A stretch of 64,000 nucleotides of DNA from Mastigias papua. Its lineage: Eukaryota > Cnidaria > Scyphozoa > Rhizostomeae > Mastigiidae. The notes beneath the pieces are model-generated. The model searched no databases and was not told the origin of the DNA. It was given only the letters and a program-made list of their open reading frames with translations. Shown here piece by piece: positions 18,901-31,578 of the stretch. The stretch lies in the NCBI GenBank assembly GCA_964019165.1, contig OZ025274.1, positions 5,156,368-5,220,367 on the forward strand, written 5' to 3'. Position 1 is the stretch's first letter. The number at the start of each line of letters is the position of its first letter. The position numbers and the translations under genes are program-made.

Positions 18901-20204
18901 ATGTGAGCTTTGACCACTAGAATAAGGAAACAAGCCCTCCAGTCATTTCTCTATATTAGCATTAATGAAGACCTATAATTGCCTACAATCTGTTCTCTTA
19001 TGTAGTTGATTAGCTTTTACATGGAACAGCCATTGTGGTCTTGCAAAGCTGCCAATCATAACTCAATTTGAAACTCAAGAAAGATTGATTGAAGACTCAA
19101 GGAAGTTTCCCCATTAACCAGATACATCCACCTACACATGCTATTATATACGGATTACTTATAATAGGGACCTAGCTCAAGGTTTGGCTTTTGAAGCTTC
19201 CAACTTTTCGACTTCTGTTGACTGCATTATATTACTAAAAGTTCCTTAGTAGCTATTAATGTTAACTGCATACTAAAGAGGATAGAAAGTGGCTTTATAA
19301 GAAGGCTATACTAGCCTGCTCAAAAAGTTAAGAAAGCTCAGTACAGGACTTCTGGACCTAAGGTAGTTGATGAGTTAATACACACTTGAAATTCAATTTT
19401 CACTCAAGCCCTTCAACTCTTTTGCTTAATTTCCATAGCTTTCCTTTAATAATTTATGTATTTCATTGCCATGTTCGTGTAGTGCCGGCTTGGCTTTGTA
19501 GCACTGCAGTGTTGCACTAACTGGTAAATGCTAGCTTATAGAAAGTCTTAAAAAAGTTTCAGTACTGAAATTATGAAAAAGCTAAGAAAGTTTTAGTACC
19601 GGAGAAGACGCTTCCTTATAAAATAAAATGAGAGTATAGACGTTACAAGTGTAAAATGCAAAGACAGTATACTATAGACATCTTAAAATGTTTCAATCCA
19701 AACGCATATATGAGGCACAGCTACATGGGTTACGCACATTTCACGCGAATATGACTGTAATGCATGAAACCTTTTCCTAATTGTTTGCAGTGATAGCAAC
19801 ATTAGAAATTGAGAAGTTCCTCAGATATTTGTAACTAGCAGTACAAGCTTCTTAAATTCGTTAGTCTTCTTAATGCAGGTTGCTTATAAAGTGGTTCCTT
19901 ATAAAAGCGGGTATACAGACGGGTATACAGCAGAAACTCAAACATACTTCAAGGTATTTCAGGGTTTTCAAGAACTTATGAGACATCATATGAGAACAAT
20001 GCTTTTATTTCATAACTCACCTTGACCTGAAACTGAAACCCAAATCGATGGCTGATAGCAGCGAAGTTCCAACTGGCCGTAGTTGTGGACAACATTATAT
20101 TTCGGGCACGTGTCCTTATTGCAATATGGATGACCACTTGTCGAGACCGAGAGAGAGAGAATCTTGTCCAAACAAAGAAGGATAACAAATACTAGTTCTT
20201 TCAT
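13889..20204 (-). CDS. Secreted SOUL / heme-binding-protein family member
   Basis: Two coding exons on the minus strand, 20021-20204 and 13889-14343, joined in phase 1 (donor AAG|GTGAGT, acceptor TTTCAG|GG), encode 212 residues, the usual length for extracellular SOUL proteins. The ATG at 20204 opens a hydrophobic leader (MKELVFVILLCLDKILSLSV) that fits a signal peptide. The mature part starts with cysteines (about residues 28 and 33), then CPKYNVVHNYGQLELRCYQ and PSIWVSV, matching the family's opening 'pkYeVv...yevReYpps.Wvs'. The second exon carries the remaining core: LSQFINGNNTKGIQVPVGTV, the PRETDRSVRVLYRRQFCVYV strand and the closing NEIWYVIKF. Family members such as HEBP1 and HEBP2/SOUL bind tetrapyrroles; the ligand here is unknown. 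The 5.7 kb intron is full of repeats. No other gene lies within about 7 kb. Confidence 0.88.
15625..15840. repeat. Degenerate tandem repeat, roughly 70-bp period
   Basis: The phrase CATAATTAACATAATTAT(C/T)ACCAA recurs, starting near 15675 and 15738, with related AACATAATCAGCAT words near 15663 and 15802. Together with the adjacent CA array it makes a compound satellite-like tract. Open frames through it are repeat artefacts. Confidence 0.5.
15889..15978. repeat. (CA)n microsatellite, 45 units
   Basis: Uninterrupted CA dinucleotides for 90 bases, in the SOUL-gene intron. Likely highly polymorphic. The His-Thr and Val-Cys open frames over it are meaningless. Confidence 0.98.
16643..16722 (-). 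repeat. Dispersed repeat family A copy
   Basis: Shows TAATCCTTGTAGCAAATGG, TTCATAGGTGGGGTTCTG and ATAGTGCACTG, the reverse complement of the family A core. The homologous stretch continues leftward with ACTTATAGGGATTGTTCAGT and 'GTACTAAAATGTG', which also appear beside the copy at 37300. Confidence 0.6.
19315..19610 (+). repeat. Dispersed repeat family B copy
   Basis: Contains CTGCTCAAAAAGTTAAGAAA, GTTGATGAGTTAATACACAC, TTGAAATT, a middle with GTAGCACTGCAGTGTTGCAC, and a tail GAAATTATGAAAAAGCTAAG. The same order occurs at about 27735-27990 (inverted) and 29010-29285; a short copy is at 8224-8312. About 300 bp long; class unknown. Confidence 0.55.
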
Positions 20205-22671
20205 ATTTAGTTGTCTCTGTGTGCTCTAAAGCCGTCAGTTGTTTTAACTCTACTGTACGATATTCGCTTGGAGGACCCGAGATTCAGTCTATAAGTGACG
20301 CGTGACGCCTCAAATGTTGATTAATTTCGTGACGTTCGTCTTGCGCGTATTCAACTGGGTGATGCGAATTACTTGCAAATCTTGTGGTGAACCTTGTCTC
20401 TCAACTGCACCAGCGCAACCGCCGATCCTCAATCTTCGTGGCTTAGCTCTTCCAATCAATCTTTGACTAACTAGCTCGAATACATTCCATTAATTATATA
20501 AGCACCAAGATGCAAGCGAACAAAGAGCTGTAACGCAAACGAGACTAAGGAATTTCTATCTGGAGAATTCAACCCACCGTTCTGGGACGACGTCAGTTGG
20601 GCGAATTGAATTGGTCTTCAAAATACTAGGCATAGTTTCTTACTGGCAGACCTCTAACGTCCGAGGAGCACCGATACATCAAAAGAGATAAGCTGTCTCA
20701 AGTGCAACGTACCGTGTTTCTTGGCTACCACACAAAAGCTATCAACTTTCCTGGGAATTTTAAACTTGAAGGTAGACATCAGATGTCCAAGACCATATTC
20801 CTATCAACCATGCCCAGTTTTAGTCTGCAGTGACAACCAATTTATACAGTGATGAGCACTAAAAATGTGCAGAATAGAACCGTTGAGCTCCTCACAAGTG
20901 GCCACTTATATCAAAGTTGCTTCGACTGAAAAATCAATTGCGATATCAATAACAATCACTAGTCAATGTTCCTTCAATTAACTTTGTAGAAAACTGATTT
21001 CATTCAATAAACTGAAAATAAAATATGCCGTCTGAAAAACTTCCTTATGGGCTCCGTCTGTACCCCTTACTTTTAGGGAATTTTGCACTGATAAACGTTT
21101 CTTATAATTAAGTACCCTATCAAACCCAGGTTTATTCTGTTATAGTGCTAAAAATGCAGGGTGAATCTAACGTTCAGGGTACACCGTAGACCCTTCGTCC
21201 ACACTATTGTCTGCGCCACAAAAAAAATTGCGCAGTTTCCTCTGCGCCAGAAACGTCTTGAGCTGGGAGTAGGGTATGAAGGGGTTGAATTATAAGCAGA
21301 AAGAAGGGTAAGTTAACGAATAAGTTTACAAAGTGCCTCTTGATTGTAGTGACTTCATTGATGGTTGAGCCGCAGAGTTTGATCAGATTTGATTTGATTT
21401 GAAATTCTTTAGGCACGGTAGCCACGTCAATCAAAGGATTGATTTACTGTGGGCAGCGCTAAAAAGTTGCCATAGCGATCGCAGCTCTTCAGTAATTGCA
21501 GTGGCCTCTCGGTAAGTATGGGGTCTTGTTCAGATCTGTTTGCAAATTTCTTCAGCTACACCCCTCTCTCAAAAGTCCTTCGTCACGCCACTGGCCCAAG
21601 GCTTAAATTAAGTTAAATTCTCGAATGTCCAAGCACCTAAAAGCACTTACACTCTCGGTGACTACCAACTTTACTGCCAAAGAAGGTAAATTTTTCTACA
21701 TGATTTAAGAAATTCCAAGCCATTTTTGTTAAGTACTGTGGGGACGGGCAATTTCAGATAAAGATCATTACTCTCCAGATAGCTTCAGCCAGTGGCTTCA
21801 GCTAGTTGTCAAAAGTACACATTCCACACCTCCTATCAAGAAGCTGAAACAGCTATCCTTGGTACTCAATTAAAGGTCACTAAACAGCCACTATCGACAG
21901 ACTGAAAAGGAATTAAACATAGCGATTAAACGAAATAAGAATTTAGCATTGATCATTAGAGTATTCTTGGGCAAAAACATGCAGATTAATTAGTTACATA
22001 ACCGACATAAATTGAGGCTAGTGTAACTCCAAAGCAAATGCGGCTCCAACGGTCCCCTTTGAGGTTTTCGAGAGACAGTTTTTTGTATTGCTTCATGCAC
22101 AAATTTGTTTCATAAGCCAGTAATCCCCACGGGGGCACACATACAACATTTGTTTAGAGGGTGTTGTAAGGATGCTTGGGACCGACTTTCTAATCACATG
22201 TGTTTCTGGGACCGGCCAGTAAGTTGCTATTGCCCTCATTTACATATACTTTGCACATATGTAAAGTTTTCACGAACCTTTGTATAAACAAAAGTCCTTA
22301 TTATTTACCTTTGCCTACACCTAAGTACAAATTTAAGGGTGAAAGGACCCCCGAGCAAAGTAAAGAGAGCAAATTATTTCCAATGGCCATTCTCTACGCC
22401 AACGGTGCAGATAACAAGATCAAAGCTATCAGCCAGCTTCATCTGCGCTTTATGTTCTGCTATGGATGATCACCCACTTCTCAGAGCAAAACTTAGAAAA
22501 GGCTGTAACTTTATGTGTGCGGAATTTGCTCCAGGGGAATATTGGCGTATTTGTTATAAGGAACTTAGTAAGAGGGTTAGGGCTATAGGTTTCTAGATTT
22601 TTCGGGCAATTAAGGCCTGCAAGTGACAAAAGATGACCATCTTGAATTGGATTCGATGATTAGACTTATTG
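20205..22671. other. Upstream of the SOUL gene; no gene seen
   Basis: Probably includes the SOUL-family promoter immediately upstream of 20204. No recognisable coding region; the open frames are short and unrelated to known families by eye. Confidence 0.4.
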
Positions 22672-22879
22672 GGGGGGGGGGGTCATCAGGGTTTGCCGAA
22701 CCGCGGAATTTGAAGAAAATTGGTCGTGGAATACGGAATCCTGGCACTTTTTTGACGGAACGACGGAATTCTTCATCCTTACCGGCCCCCGTGGATTTTC
22801 TGGAAATTGGCACACGGCAGCGGATTTCAGCTGAAAATTGCGCGGAACGGCGGATATCTACCCCCCCTGATGAGCCCCC
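22672..22879. mobile_element. TIR miniature element (208 bp)
   Basis: Ends GGGGGGTCATCAGGG and CCCTGATGAGCCCCCC are inverted. The outside carries a 7-bp direct repeat CTTATTG at 22665-22671 and 22880-22886. The interior has repeated CGGAA words (GAACCGCGGAAT, GGAACGACGGAAT, CGGAACGGCGGAT) that form further internal symmetry. A 7-8-bp duplication would suit a hAT-type origin, but the G-run ends make the exact border uncertain. The opposite-strand open frames across it are not genes. Confidence 0.65.
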
Positions 22880-23359
22880 CTTATTGATGATATGAGTAAT
22901 AACTACATATCGCAAAAGAGATCTCTTTACTTGAATCTTGTAAAATCAAATTCTTAAACATGCATCTGGTCAGTTTCTTAGGGTTGTAGCACTAAAGCCT
23001 TCCAGTTTATTGAAACGTTGGCCTTTGTGGCTCCAGTTTCTTTTGGGCTGATTTCTTATAAAAAAGTATGTGAATGCAGTTGTTTAGAGCTACACTGTGT
23101 ACGACGGGGGCTCTTTCTTGTGCGGAGAACGTGGAATAGACACAACGTTGACGGGATCACACCTTTCATGGTTCTCGATAACTTTTAGAAGAACGATTGC
23201 TCTATCGCAAACTGGCGGAACAATGACGTATATTGAAATGATGGGAAGAGCAGCTGAAATTTCAGGAGCTAATTCAACTGAAGAGAAAGGAACCTGAGCC
23301 TTTCTTGTAAAGTAGAAAGGGGCTGAGCTCCTCCGATTCCCTTTTCGACAGCTCTGAAC

Positions 23360-23364
<5 letters not shown>

Positions 23365-23439
<75 letters not shown>
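23365..23439. repeat. (TA)n microsatellite
   Basis: About 75 bases of alternating AT in a gene-free stretch. Confidence 0.97.
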
Positions 23440-23443
<4 letters not shown>

Positions 23444-26400
23444 ACATCATGTGACTTAAAGACTATTGTAACAAGTCCTCAACACAGTTGAACAACTTTC
23501 TTCAACAATCATTCCATTAAACATCTTTTCGGCGTGAACTTCATTCACGAATAACAGTAATTAACAATAAGAAATTGTGGTTAGATCAGGTATATTGGCT
23601 CTTGAACTTGGAAACAGCATAAATATTTTTCTTGCTCATATCTCTGAGTTTTGACAAGATTTAATTATTAATGTGAGCTAATGGTCCCTCTTTTGGCTAA
23701 AGCCTATTGAAGCAATTCCTGTATAAATGGTTGCCTTTCACTGCAAGTAAATTGCGCGATTTTTTCCTTCTCTGTTGTCTTCAAAGAAACATTTTGAAAA
23801 GGGTCTAAACAAAACGTAGGTCGTAAATGAAGTGGTATTTTTGTAATTCCTATTGCAGACCAATAAAAATATTTGTGGCCTAAGAAGGTGTGGTTAACAT
23901 AATATAATAGCAGGTAATCAAACCAACGCCAATTAGCCCTGCAGAATCGTTCTGGTCTGATCTAAAGCTCTTGTGGACGTGCTACAAGCTAGTCCTTGCG
24001 GGTACCTAGTGTGAGGGGGGTTTGGGGTGTGCGACAACCCCCAGTTTTGAGATTTGCAAGACAACCATTTAACGTAGATCAACGGTTTATAGGGGGAGCA
24101 CAAACAAAAATCCTCCATGATCGCACAACACCAACTTCCAGCAGGATACAGTATCTAATGTAATATACTCGCATTCCCTTGTTTTTGCAAGAAACTTTCA
24201 GACCTGTTTGCACCACTATTTAACTTGTCAAGACCAGTGTACTTAAGGCCTGATGTAACATAGACAACACACAAGGCACTTTTTAAAAGACTAACTATTG
24301 GGAAAAGTCCCCAGAAGGCTCAATGCTTTCTCCAGTAGTGACCGGTAAGGGACTGCTCATTATTTGTGCCTCAGGATGGGGCTGATGAGAAATAGGTTGG
24401 ATAAATGATTTTTCTGGCAGCATCAAGGTTGGATAAATTGTATTTTGCGTCTTCTAGAGATTGGGTGAATAAAATGTATTCAGAAAATTATTCAGAAATA
24501 GCCCTATACTGGTTAGGTAACTAGTATTTTTATAGTTCACAAGGTTGGGTAACAACCAAAATTACACAAATAAACGTATCTCTTCTCCCAATCTGAGGCA
24601 TAAATAATGAACGGTCCCTAGATTCAAAGACTTTCTCCAATTTTTTGGGCTCGAGCAAAAACTTTTCAAGGAAAGACTGGTATTCTACAAGGTTGTTGTA
24701 ACATTATGTAAAAAAATAGTGTGATTTCATCCCTGTGAACGTGGAAGGAGTGCTGCCTACTCTCTACCGCTGTGTCTGCCAACACAGTCTTTTTCCCACC
24801 TTTGTGGCCCTTTTCAGAAATTTCCCCTCCAGTGGAAATTCCGTAAAAACAGCTATGATTCGTGTGTGACTCGATGTCTGCAATTAGGTGACGAGTTATC
24901 TCGATGCTATAGAAAGGCGAAGTACGCAATGCTTCCAAAACCATTAATAACAATGCAAATTTATATGAACAAGAAGACACATCCGGCACTTTGGTATGTA
25001 AGAGCCCTTGTGTTAAACGCCTACTCGTGTAGAAAACTTTTAGAATTAATCCTAACAAAGTCCAAGTATATTAATAGGGCAGCTAAGTGATCAATAGTAA
25101 GACTGATTATTACCGTTGACCTGCCACTAACCTTGAAACTAATTAAAGAGACCTCCTTTAATGACCTACTCCACATTCATGCCTCAATTATGAATTTCAT
25201 CAACAGTTTTTAGAGACAGTTAACACCAGTGACTTAGTCTTCACAGACTGAATACGGTAAACTTAATTAAAATGCTTTCAATTCTTCGTTGACCAAACCC
25301 ACTGTCTGTAGAGTTCAAATGCCATCTGTATCAGCTCATCTGATATTGATTTAATGAAATGGTGTGAGAAAGTATGCAAAGTCAATTTGAAAACAACGAT
25401 TTCTAGCAGCCAGGTTTACATGGGAACTTGCTCATTAGAGAAACACCAACGTAAGAATTTTCTGCACGTATGAAGTTACAGAGGCGGGTCTAGTCTATAG
25501 CAACTGTTCTTGTTGTTGTTGTTGGGCAATTGTTCTTGTTAGAAATCCATCGTGATAAAATTTATCTTAGGCACATTTAATTTCGTGTAAAAGCATTCCT
25601 TCTGCTTTCTGATCGGCATATTTTTAACTGCTTGGCCATATGGACTGATCTCGAGTTTTGGTGCCTTGACTAGCTTAGCTATTGAGAGGCTCCTCCTAAA
25701 GACACTCCCTGCATGCAAATTTATTATTTTTCTTACATCATTGTTATTATCTTCATTTATATTTGTTTAAACTTAGCTTATTTTGAAATTATTTGTCTAT
25801 AGTGCAACTGTAAAAATGAAAACTTGAGTTGAACTGAGCTGTTGTTGGTGTTGTTGTCTCCCATTGGAGATAGTAATAGTATCACTGAAGTAAGTTACTA
25901 TTATACTGACGGCGAAGACATTGCTACAATTTCTGCTCCACTCTAACATGGGCACGTGAATCATCTGTTAGGCAATCAAAACAAAGCTCAATCAGAGCAA
26001 AACCCCTTGCTGTGATAGGCTGCACCATTCGAGAGTGAAGCGGAGCAGAGGCCTTGACAGTCTGGCTCAGTGATGTATCGATTGGGGGGGGGGAAGGATT
26101 GGGGAGCATCACGCCCCACAATATCTATGAAGTGGTGTAAAATGTTGATCATACAGCAGAATATCTGGCGTGAATTGGGAAATCTGACCAAATTTCAACA
26201 TTAAATTCATTTATTCTGTTGTTCAAATGCATTTGCTTGGCAAATCTTCACCTACACGTTTTTTTAATTAGAAAAAGTCTTACAAGAAATTGAGACTCAA
26301 AAGGCAAAAATCTAAAGAAAATACTAACAAAATCACAAGGCCCAAGTTCCAAAATTCATCTGCTTTTACTTGCCAGAAATCGATATTAACTTATTCTTTG

Positions 26401-27734
26401 CAAGCTCTTGTACAAAGATTGAAACTTTTCTTTGATAACCTTAGATAACAAAGATCAAACTTTTTCATAACACATAATGGTAACCTCTTTTAGCCAGTTT
26501 ACTCCAGCAAAAGTTAAGAAAATGTTAAAGAAACTCTCAGCCTCAATTTCAGAAAAAGTTAAGAAAATCAAGGCTTGGGCAAAAAAGTGGCTTTCTTATT
26601 AAAAATGTGTATTTATTCGTTAAAAGATTTTTAAGCCATTCTAGATTAGAAATCTCAAAATTTTCCAGTTGCAATGGACCCAAATATGGTGGGTCTTCCT
26701 AGGCAACTATAAGAGATTATCTACCCCAGGTGTAGTCACTGATCCTTGTAAATGATTGGAACTGTGCGCATGATTCATCGCTTCTGAATGTCGAAACAAG
26801 TAGTGACTTTCAAAGGGAGTCCTGTCGGTAAATCACCAATATTGCTAAGGTTTCTTTCAGTAAATTATTGCCCTGCACCCCCCTCCAGTTATGGAGGGCA
26901 CGTTGCGCCACTGAATACAGGCCTGTCAATAAACCGAGCGCGATAGCCCTAAACCTCGCGGGTACGCACCAAGCTCAGTTCACGCGGTCGATTGGTCGCG
27001 CGCTAGCTTTATTAAAATGTGCATAGAAATGTTAAAGGTGAGCCCTCACAATTAAGTTCTTGACTGTTGAACTACTTCATTATGACATGATTTTATTATG
27101 TTTGAAAAGATGAATAGTCCACAATCCTTAAAATATTCGACTCTTTCGTGAGTTCCTGTATTTGAATTGGGATGAAGTCACAAGTATTAGTCTTTATCAG
27201 CCGCGGTCCGGCCTAGGTAGCACAGTGGCACTCGCCACCCTGGCTCGCTGCTATTGTATCGTTACGTGCCTCCCCTCGGTAATGGGTGATAGCATATATG
27301 ATTAAATTTTTCCATCAAATGCTTAAAGCTCTTACTAATATCTTTCTGTAATTAAAAGTGCTTTTTCTTACCAAATAGCGAGCTCAAACGAACCCACGCG
27401 CGCGACTGGCAGTGCGCGTTCAATTTACTCATTAAAAGCCTGGACATTCAGTGATATTGGGAAATTTTCAAAAAAATTGCAACTCAAAAAGAATTGATAC
27501 ATGCATCGCATATAATCCATTCGAATTTTATTGTAACGAATAAAACTGGTTCTATAGTTCACTGTTCTGGATCGTTTGCTGTGATAAGACTATTCGAAAT
27601 GAAAGAGCACTGTAGGCACTTTGCTTTGGGGAATGCAAGTTACATACTTTGCTTGGACGTCTAGATGCAGGTTTCTTATAAAGCGGTCCTATTAATGGAA
27701 AGCGTATATACGGTCTTTTCATAGAAAGGCTTTT

Positions 27735-27990
27735 TTCACCCAGTACTGAAAGTTTCGTAAGACTTTCTTACTTAGGATATTCCAGCTTGTGCACCACCGC
27801 AGTGCTAAACCGACAGGCAGGCAGGCGCTACACAAACAACACTGAAATTCATAGATTTTCATATGAAATCTATGCAAAGCAATCAATTGGCAATTGGAAT
27901 TTCAAGTGTATATACGCTTATCAACTTCCTTAGGTTTCACAAATCCAGTACTGAACTTTCTTACTTTTTGAGCAACTGAGTGATGCTTTC
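27735..27990 (-). repeat. Dispersed repeat family B copy, inverted
   Basis: Reading the minus strand gives CTCAAAAAGTAAGAAAGTTC, AGTACTGGATTTGTGA, GTTGATAAGCG and TATACACTTGAAATTCC, then a GCACTGCGGTGG-type middle. The order matches the copy at 19315-19610. Confidence 0.55.
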
Positions 27991-28599
27991 TTGTAAACCA
28001 CTATTCTATATAAAATACGTGTAAAAGAGCTTGTCCACCTTTGGCTTTACTGAAATCTCAAATAAGATTATTTCAAAGAATCTGTTTATGCGACAATAAG
28101 CAACTATTTGATGAACAGCTCTGGGTGGTGTCCAGCGTCATATATCTCTTTATGATGTGGGTGTCAAGCTGTGGTAAGGCTTCAATTATAATAGTATTCT
28201 GCCAGATAAATTTCTCATATAATAGGGTATCAAAACACTTCGTATGTAGTGGCTTTTTGGCTTATTGATAAAGGAAATATTGTGTCCTACACTAAAGGCC
28301 TAACACAATGAAATGTCTAGCCACATAATTTAGGTCTGTTCTTTGTTTAGGTTAGGTTAGTAGAAGCCGTCATCAATTTATCTCAAATCCATATCTTTAG
28401 TGGCCAGCAATGTATCTACACTTAGTTCCACCATAAATGGAATTACTTAAGATAGCATGGAGTTTTGTCCAATTGATGTAGTACAAAAGTGCATACACGT
28501 TTTATTGTATGACGAACATAGATCTAACTCTCAAAGTCCTTTTGACTACACTGTAGCGCTAAAAGTTCCTCAATAGGTCCTAAAATTTAACTGTACATT

Positions 28600-28680
28600 C
28601 AGTACTATGCACATCGTACATTCCAACGCAAACCCATCAATGAAACACTTGCTACATGGATGAAACATAATTCATGTGAA
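28600..28680 (+). repeat. Dispersed repeat family A copy
   Basis: Contains CCAACGCAAACCCATCAATG and AAACACTTGCTACATGGATG, matching the copy at 36480-36560 (AACGCAAACCCACCTACGA, CTGCTACATGGATAC). Confidence 0.55.
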
Positions 28681-28894
28681 TTTGACCTTTAAGAACTTTG
28701 TCTCTAATACAAGTAAGAACTTTGTCTTCAGTAAAAGTAAGAGCTTTGTCTTTAGTACAAGAGTTTTTTTATAAGGAACCTAGCCCACAAGGCCTAGTTC
28801 TAGAAATTCCCTGTTTTTTGACCCCTGATGACATTTCAGTATTAAGAGTTTGTTAATAGTCCCTAAATGCTAACTGTTTATTTCATCCAACAAG

Positions 28895-28990
28895 TATTGC
28901 AAGTGTTTACTGTGAAGACAGAGCATATATGACACTGCAAGCTTCAACATAGACCCGCTTGCCACAAGGATTACACATTATCCGTACGAA
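28895..28990 (+). repeat. Dispersed repeat family A copy
   Basis: Contains GACACTGCAAGCTTCAACAT, AGACCCGCTTGCC and ACAAGGATTACACAT in family A order. Confidence 0.55.
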
Positions 28991-29009
28991 CTGGTGTCTT
29001 AATTTGTCT

Positions 29010-29285
29010 TAAAGAAAGTTTAGTACGGGATTTCTGAGACCCAAGAATAAGTCATATGCCTATAAAACTCCAATATTCACGCTGGACAAACGTCCATTTA
29101 CTTAATTTGTATAGATTACTTGTGGCAACCTATGTATTAAACAGATATGCTTGTGTTGTGCCTGTCTGCCTGTGTAACACTGTAATGCTACGCCAACTCG
29201 ACTGTTCTGCTAAGAAGGTCTTCAGAAATTTTGAGCACTGAAATCATGAAAAAGCTTAGAAAGTGTCTGTACTGGGCGAAACAAA
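29010..29285 (+). repeat. Dispersed repeat family B copy
   Basis: Contains AGAAAGTTTAGTACGGGATT, TCTGAGACCCAAG, GTGTAACACTGTAATGC and GAAATCATGAAAAAGCTTAG in the same order as the copy at 19315-19610. Confidence 0.55.
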
Positions 29286-29311
29286 TTTTCTTATGAAAAA
29301 GACGTGTAGTA

Positions 29312-29466
29312 CAGGGACGTAGGCACCGGGGGACCCGAGGGGCCATGGCCCCCCACTTTTTAGCAAACTATGCAAATGTGCCCCTTTAAAGCCCAAAATG
29401 GGCGTGGTAATGTCCCCCTTTTAGGACTTGGCCCCCCCCACTTTATAGATGCTTCCTACGTCCATG
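29312..29466. mobile_element. hAT-like MITE (155 bp)
   Basis: Starts CAGGGACGTAGGC and ends CCTACGTCCATG (inverted ends with one or two mismatches). It is flanked by a perfect 8-bp duplication GTGTAGTA at 29304-29311 and 29467-29474. The interior is C/G-rich with GGCCATGGCCCCCCAC and TGGCCCCCCCCAC blocks. It is non-coding. Confidence 0.85.
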
Positions 29467-29474
29467 GTGTAGTA

Positions 29475-31578
29475 CAAGTTTCTTAAAATTTTTTACCTTC
29501 TATATGTAGGCTCCCTAAAAAGTGAATAAAAAATCCACATTGATTGAAATTGGAATATTGTTGCTGGATTATGTGGAATGGGCTGAATCTCTGGTTGTTA
29601 AATGAAATTTTATGGAAAAAGCAACGACATCTGTGGGTATTGAAGTCACGCCATGATAATCTGATATTTACTTTTTACTCTGAGGTGAGTTTACAATCTA
29701 CCATTTCTGACATATATACAAGGAGACTGATTTATATCTACTCTGATCAGTTGATTCCACAGTCTGGTGGGGAATTAGCTTCAAGCGTCCACCGTAAACA
29801 TATGAAAAGTATTAAGTAAGTTAATATTAAACTGCAATAATAAGTGATATCATAGCATAAGGTGGTCTTATTTACATATTTGTGGACAATGTTGGTGTTT
29901 TCTCTGGGAGGTCTTAGCTGCTGTACAGGTTTTTACAAGTAATCGCTTTATATGAAACCTACATGTAGCAGACTGAGAAGTTTAAGGAACTTTTGCTACT
30001 AGCGAAAAAATCAGTAACTTTCAGCTTCCAATGCTGTTATCACTGCAAACAATCGAGAGTGAAGAAGTCAAAGTTACAAAAGTGTATGTAATCCTTGTAG
30101 TAAGTGGTTCATAGGTGGGTTTCCGTTGAAACGTGCAGTGTCCATGGTGCCCTGGCTTCTCTTTTCTGAGTTGCGTTTCCTCTTAGGTAACCGTACCTTC
30201 CTTTAGGTACCTTCAATGTTTCTTAAACGCTTCTTACAAGTCCTAAAATTTCCAAACGCAACAAGGACACTGTGACATGAGAAATAGGATGTTTAGTTGA
30301 AAGCACCTGAGAGATGGATGTTGCCTATATTTGTTTCGCATTTTGACAAAAATCCTCTGCCAAAAATAGTGTTTTCGGGTTTACTGTTAAAGCTCAGCCT
30401 GCCTGTGTTTCTTAACTGTTTCTTAATTTTTGCCTGAGCAGGGTCTCATGTTTCTTATATACTTGTTTCATATTAAAAAAATGTATAGTCTGCTTTCTCA
30501 AGGTAAATTCTCGCAGTGAATTACTTAAAACGAATAACTCCCCAGACTAGAGCGCTAAAAAAACAAAGATGTGATCTCCTATATCTTTCCTTCTATAGAA
30601 TTTTCTGTCTACCGATGTAAATAACTGAACGATGAAGTGATCTGAATCTGTGAGATAGGACATATGACAATAAGATGAACAGGTGAAGGGTGTGGCGACC
30701 AAAATTACCAGATCAGTTGGTTCGAAGCTGATTATGTAAAGCAAACCGTTTTGGCAAGCACTTGCAAAATTTTTGCGGAATTCAACGGATTTATACCCTC
30801 TTATCAAGAAATGATTAGACAATCTGAATAGCTGTTATGCGCTAATCACCATCAGCCGTAACCTCATTTGACAAGATTTGGTTCGAAAATTCTGTGGTTT
30901 TGAATTCTTGGAATTACCAGAGACCAGTTACGAGAAGTTCGCTGCTCACTGGAGCAACTAAAATCACACAATGTGCCTATAGATCTTCAATTTTACTCAA
31001 TTCTGTCTTCACATAATCTCCCAAGATAAATAATATCTTTATATCACAGAAGTCCAAGAGCACAATTTCCACTCCCAGGAGGACTAACATTTTCGGCTGT
31101 CCTAGGATGAGTGCTGCATTACGTATTACAAAGGATGGGAATTTCTCTTTAAAGCGGAGAGACAAGAAAACTGCATAAAACGCATTCCACAGATAAAAAC
31201 CAGATTATCTTCATGAAAAGAAAAAAATTATTTTGCAAATAAAAGTGTAGATGACCAGCATATTTTTGGATGTAATTACTTTCTATCAAGTAATACAATA
31301 ACAAATCAATTTATCAAATAAAATTAACAAAACTATGAATTAACAAATAAAATGCATCAGGAAAAAATAATGATAAAGAGGGGGCGATTGCTTCTCAATT
31401 TGAAATTACGTAAATTCTGCCCAGGGCTCCTGTACGTAACATGACTGTAGGTTAATGAACGGAAATAGCAGCCTGGGGCGAGACTAGAACATTTTCTCGG
31501 TCATTCCATGTTGATATTTAGCTGTTCAGATCAGTTAATCTCGATGCAACCTGATAGAATTCGCTTAAAATCTCACAC
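29475..31578. other. Intergenic, no supported gene
   Basis: AT-rich with one family A copy (inverted) at about 30083-30160. The frames at 29544-29819 and 30547-30822 have no recognisable family features. Confidence 0.45.
30083..30160 (-). repeat. Dispersed repeat family A copy
   Basis: Contains TGTAATCCTTGTAGTAAGTG, GTTCATAGGTGGGTTTCCG and AAACGTGCAGTGTCCATGG, the best-preserved inverted copy of the family A core. Confidence 0.6.

Larger units (their letters stand above)
14344..20020. other. Intron of the SOUL-family gene; repeat-rich
   Basis: Contains a G-rich block at about 14480-14530, possibly one end of a miniature element; the degenerate 'cataattaacataattatca' tandem tract and CA microsatellite at 15620-16100; a family A copy near 16643-16722; a family B copy near 19315-19610; and short words shared with family A (AAAAGTTCCTTAGTAG) near 19237. 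No embedded gene was recognised. Confidence 0.5.
23440..29311. other. Repeat-rich intergenic sequence, no gene supported
   Basis: Nearly 6 kb without a convincing exon. Identified pieces: a family B copy (inverted) at about 27735-27990, family A pieces at about 28600-28680 and 28895-28990, and another family B copy at 29010-29285. CpG-rich pockets at 26930-27010 and 27385-27420 stand out from the AT-rich background. A box-A-like TAGCACAGTGG at about 27213 could mark a tRNA-derived SINE, but no good box B follows. Confidence 0.45.

Noticed and set aside
24666..25058. 130-residue minus-strand frame
   Set aside because: Contains no RT or transposase motif; composition looks like chance.
27205..27265. 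Box-A-like TAGCACAGTGG, possible tRNA-derived SINE
   Set aside because: No convincing box B and no tail were seen; only one copy in the window.
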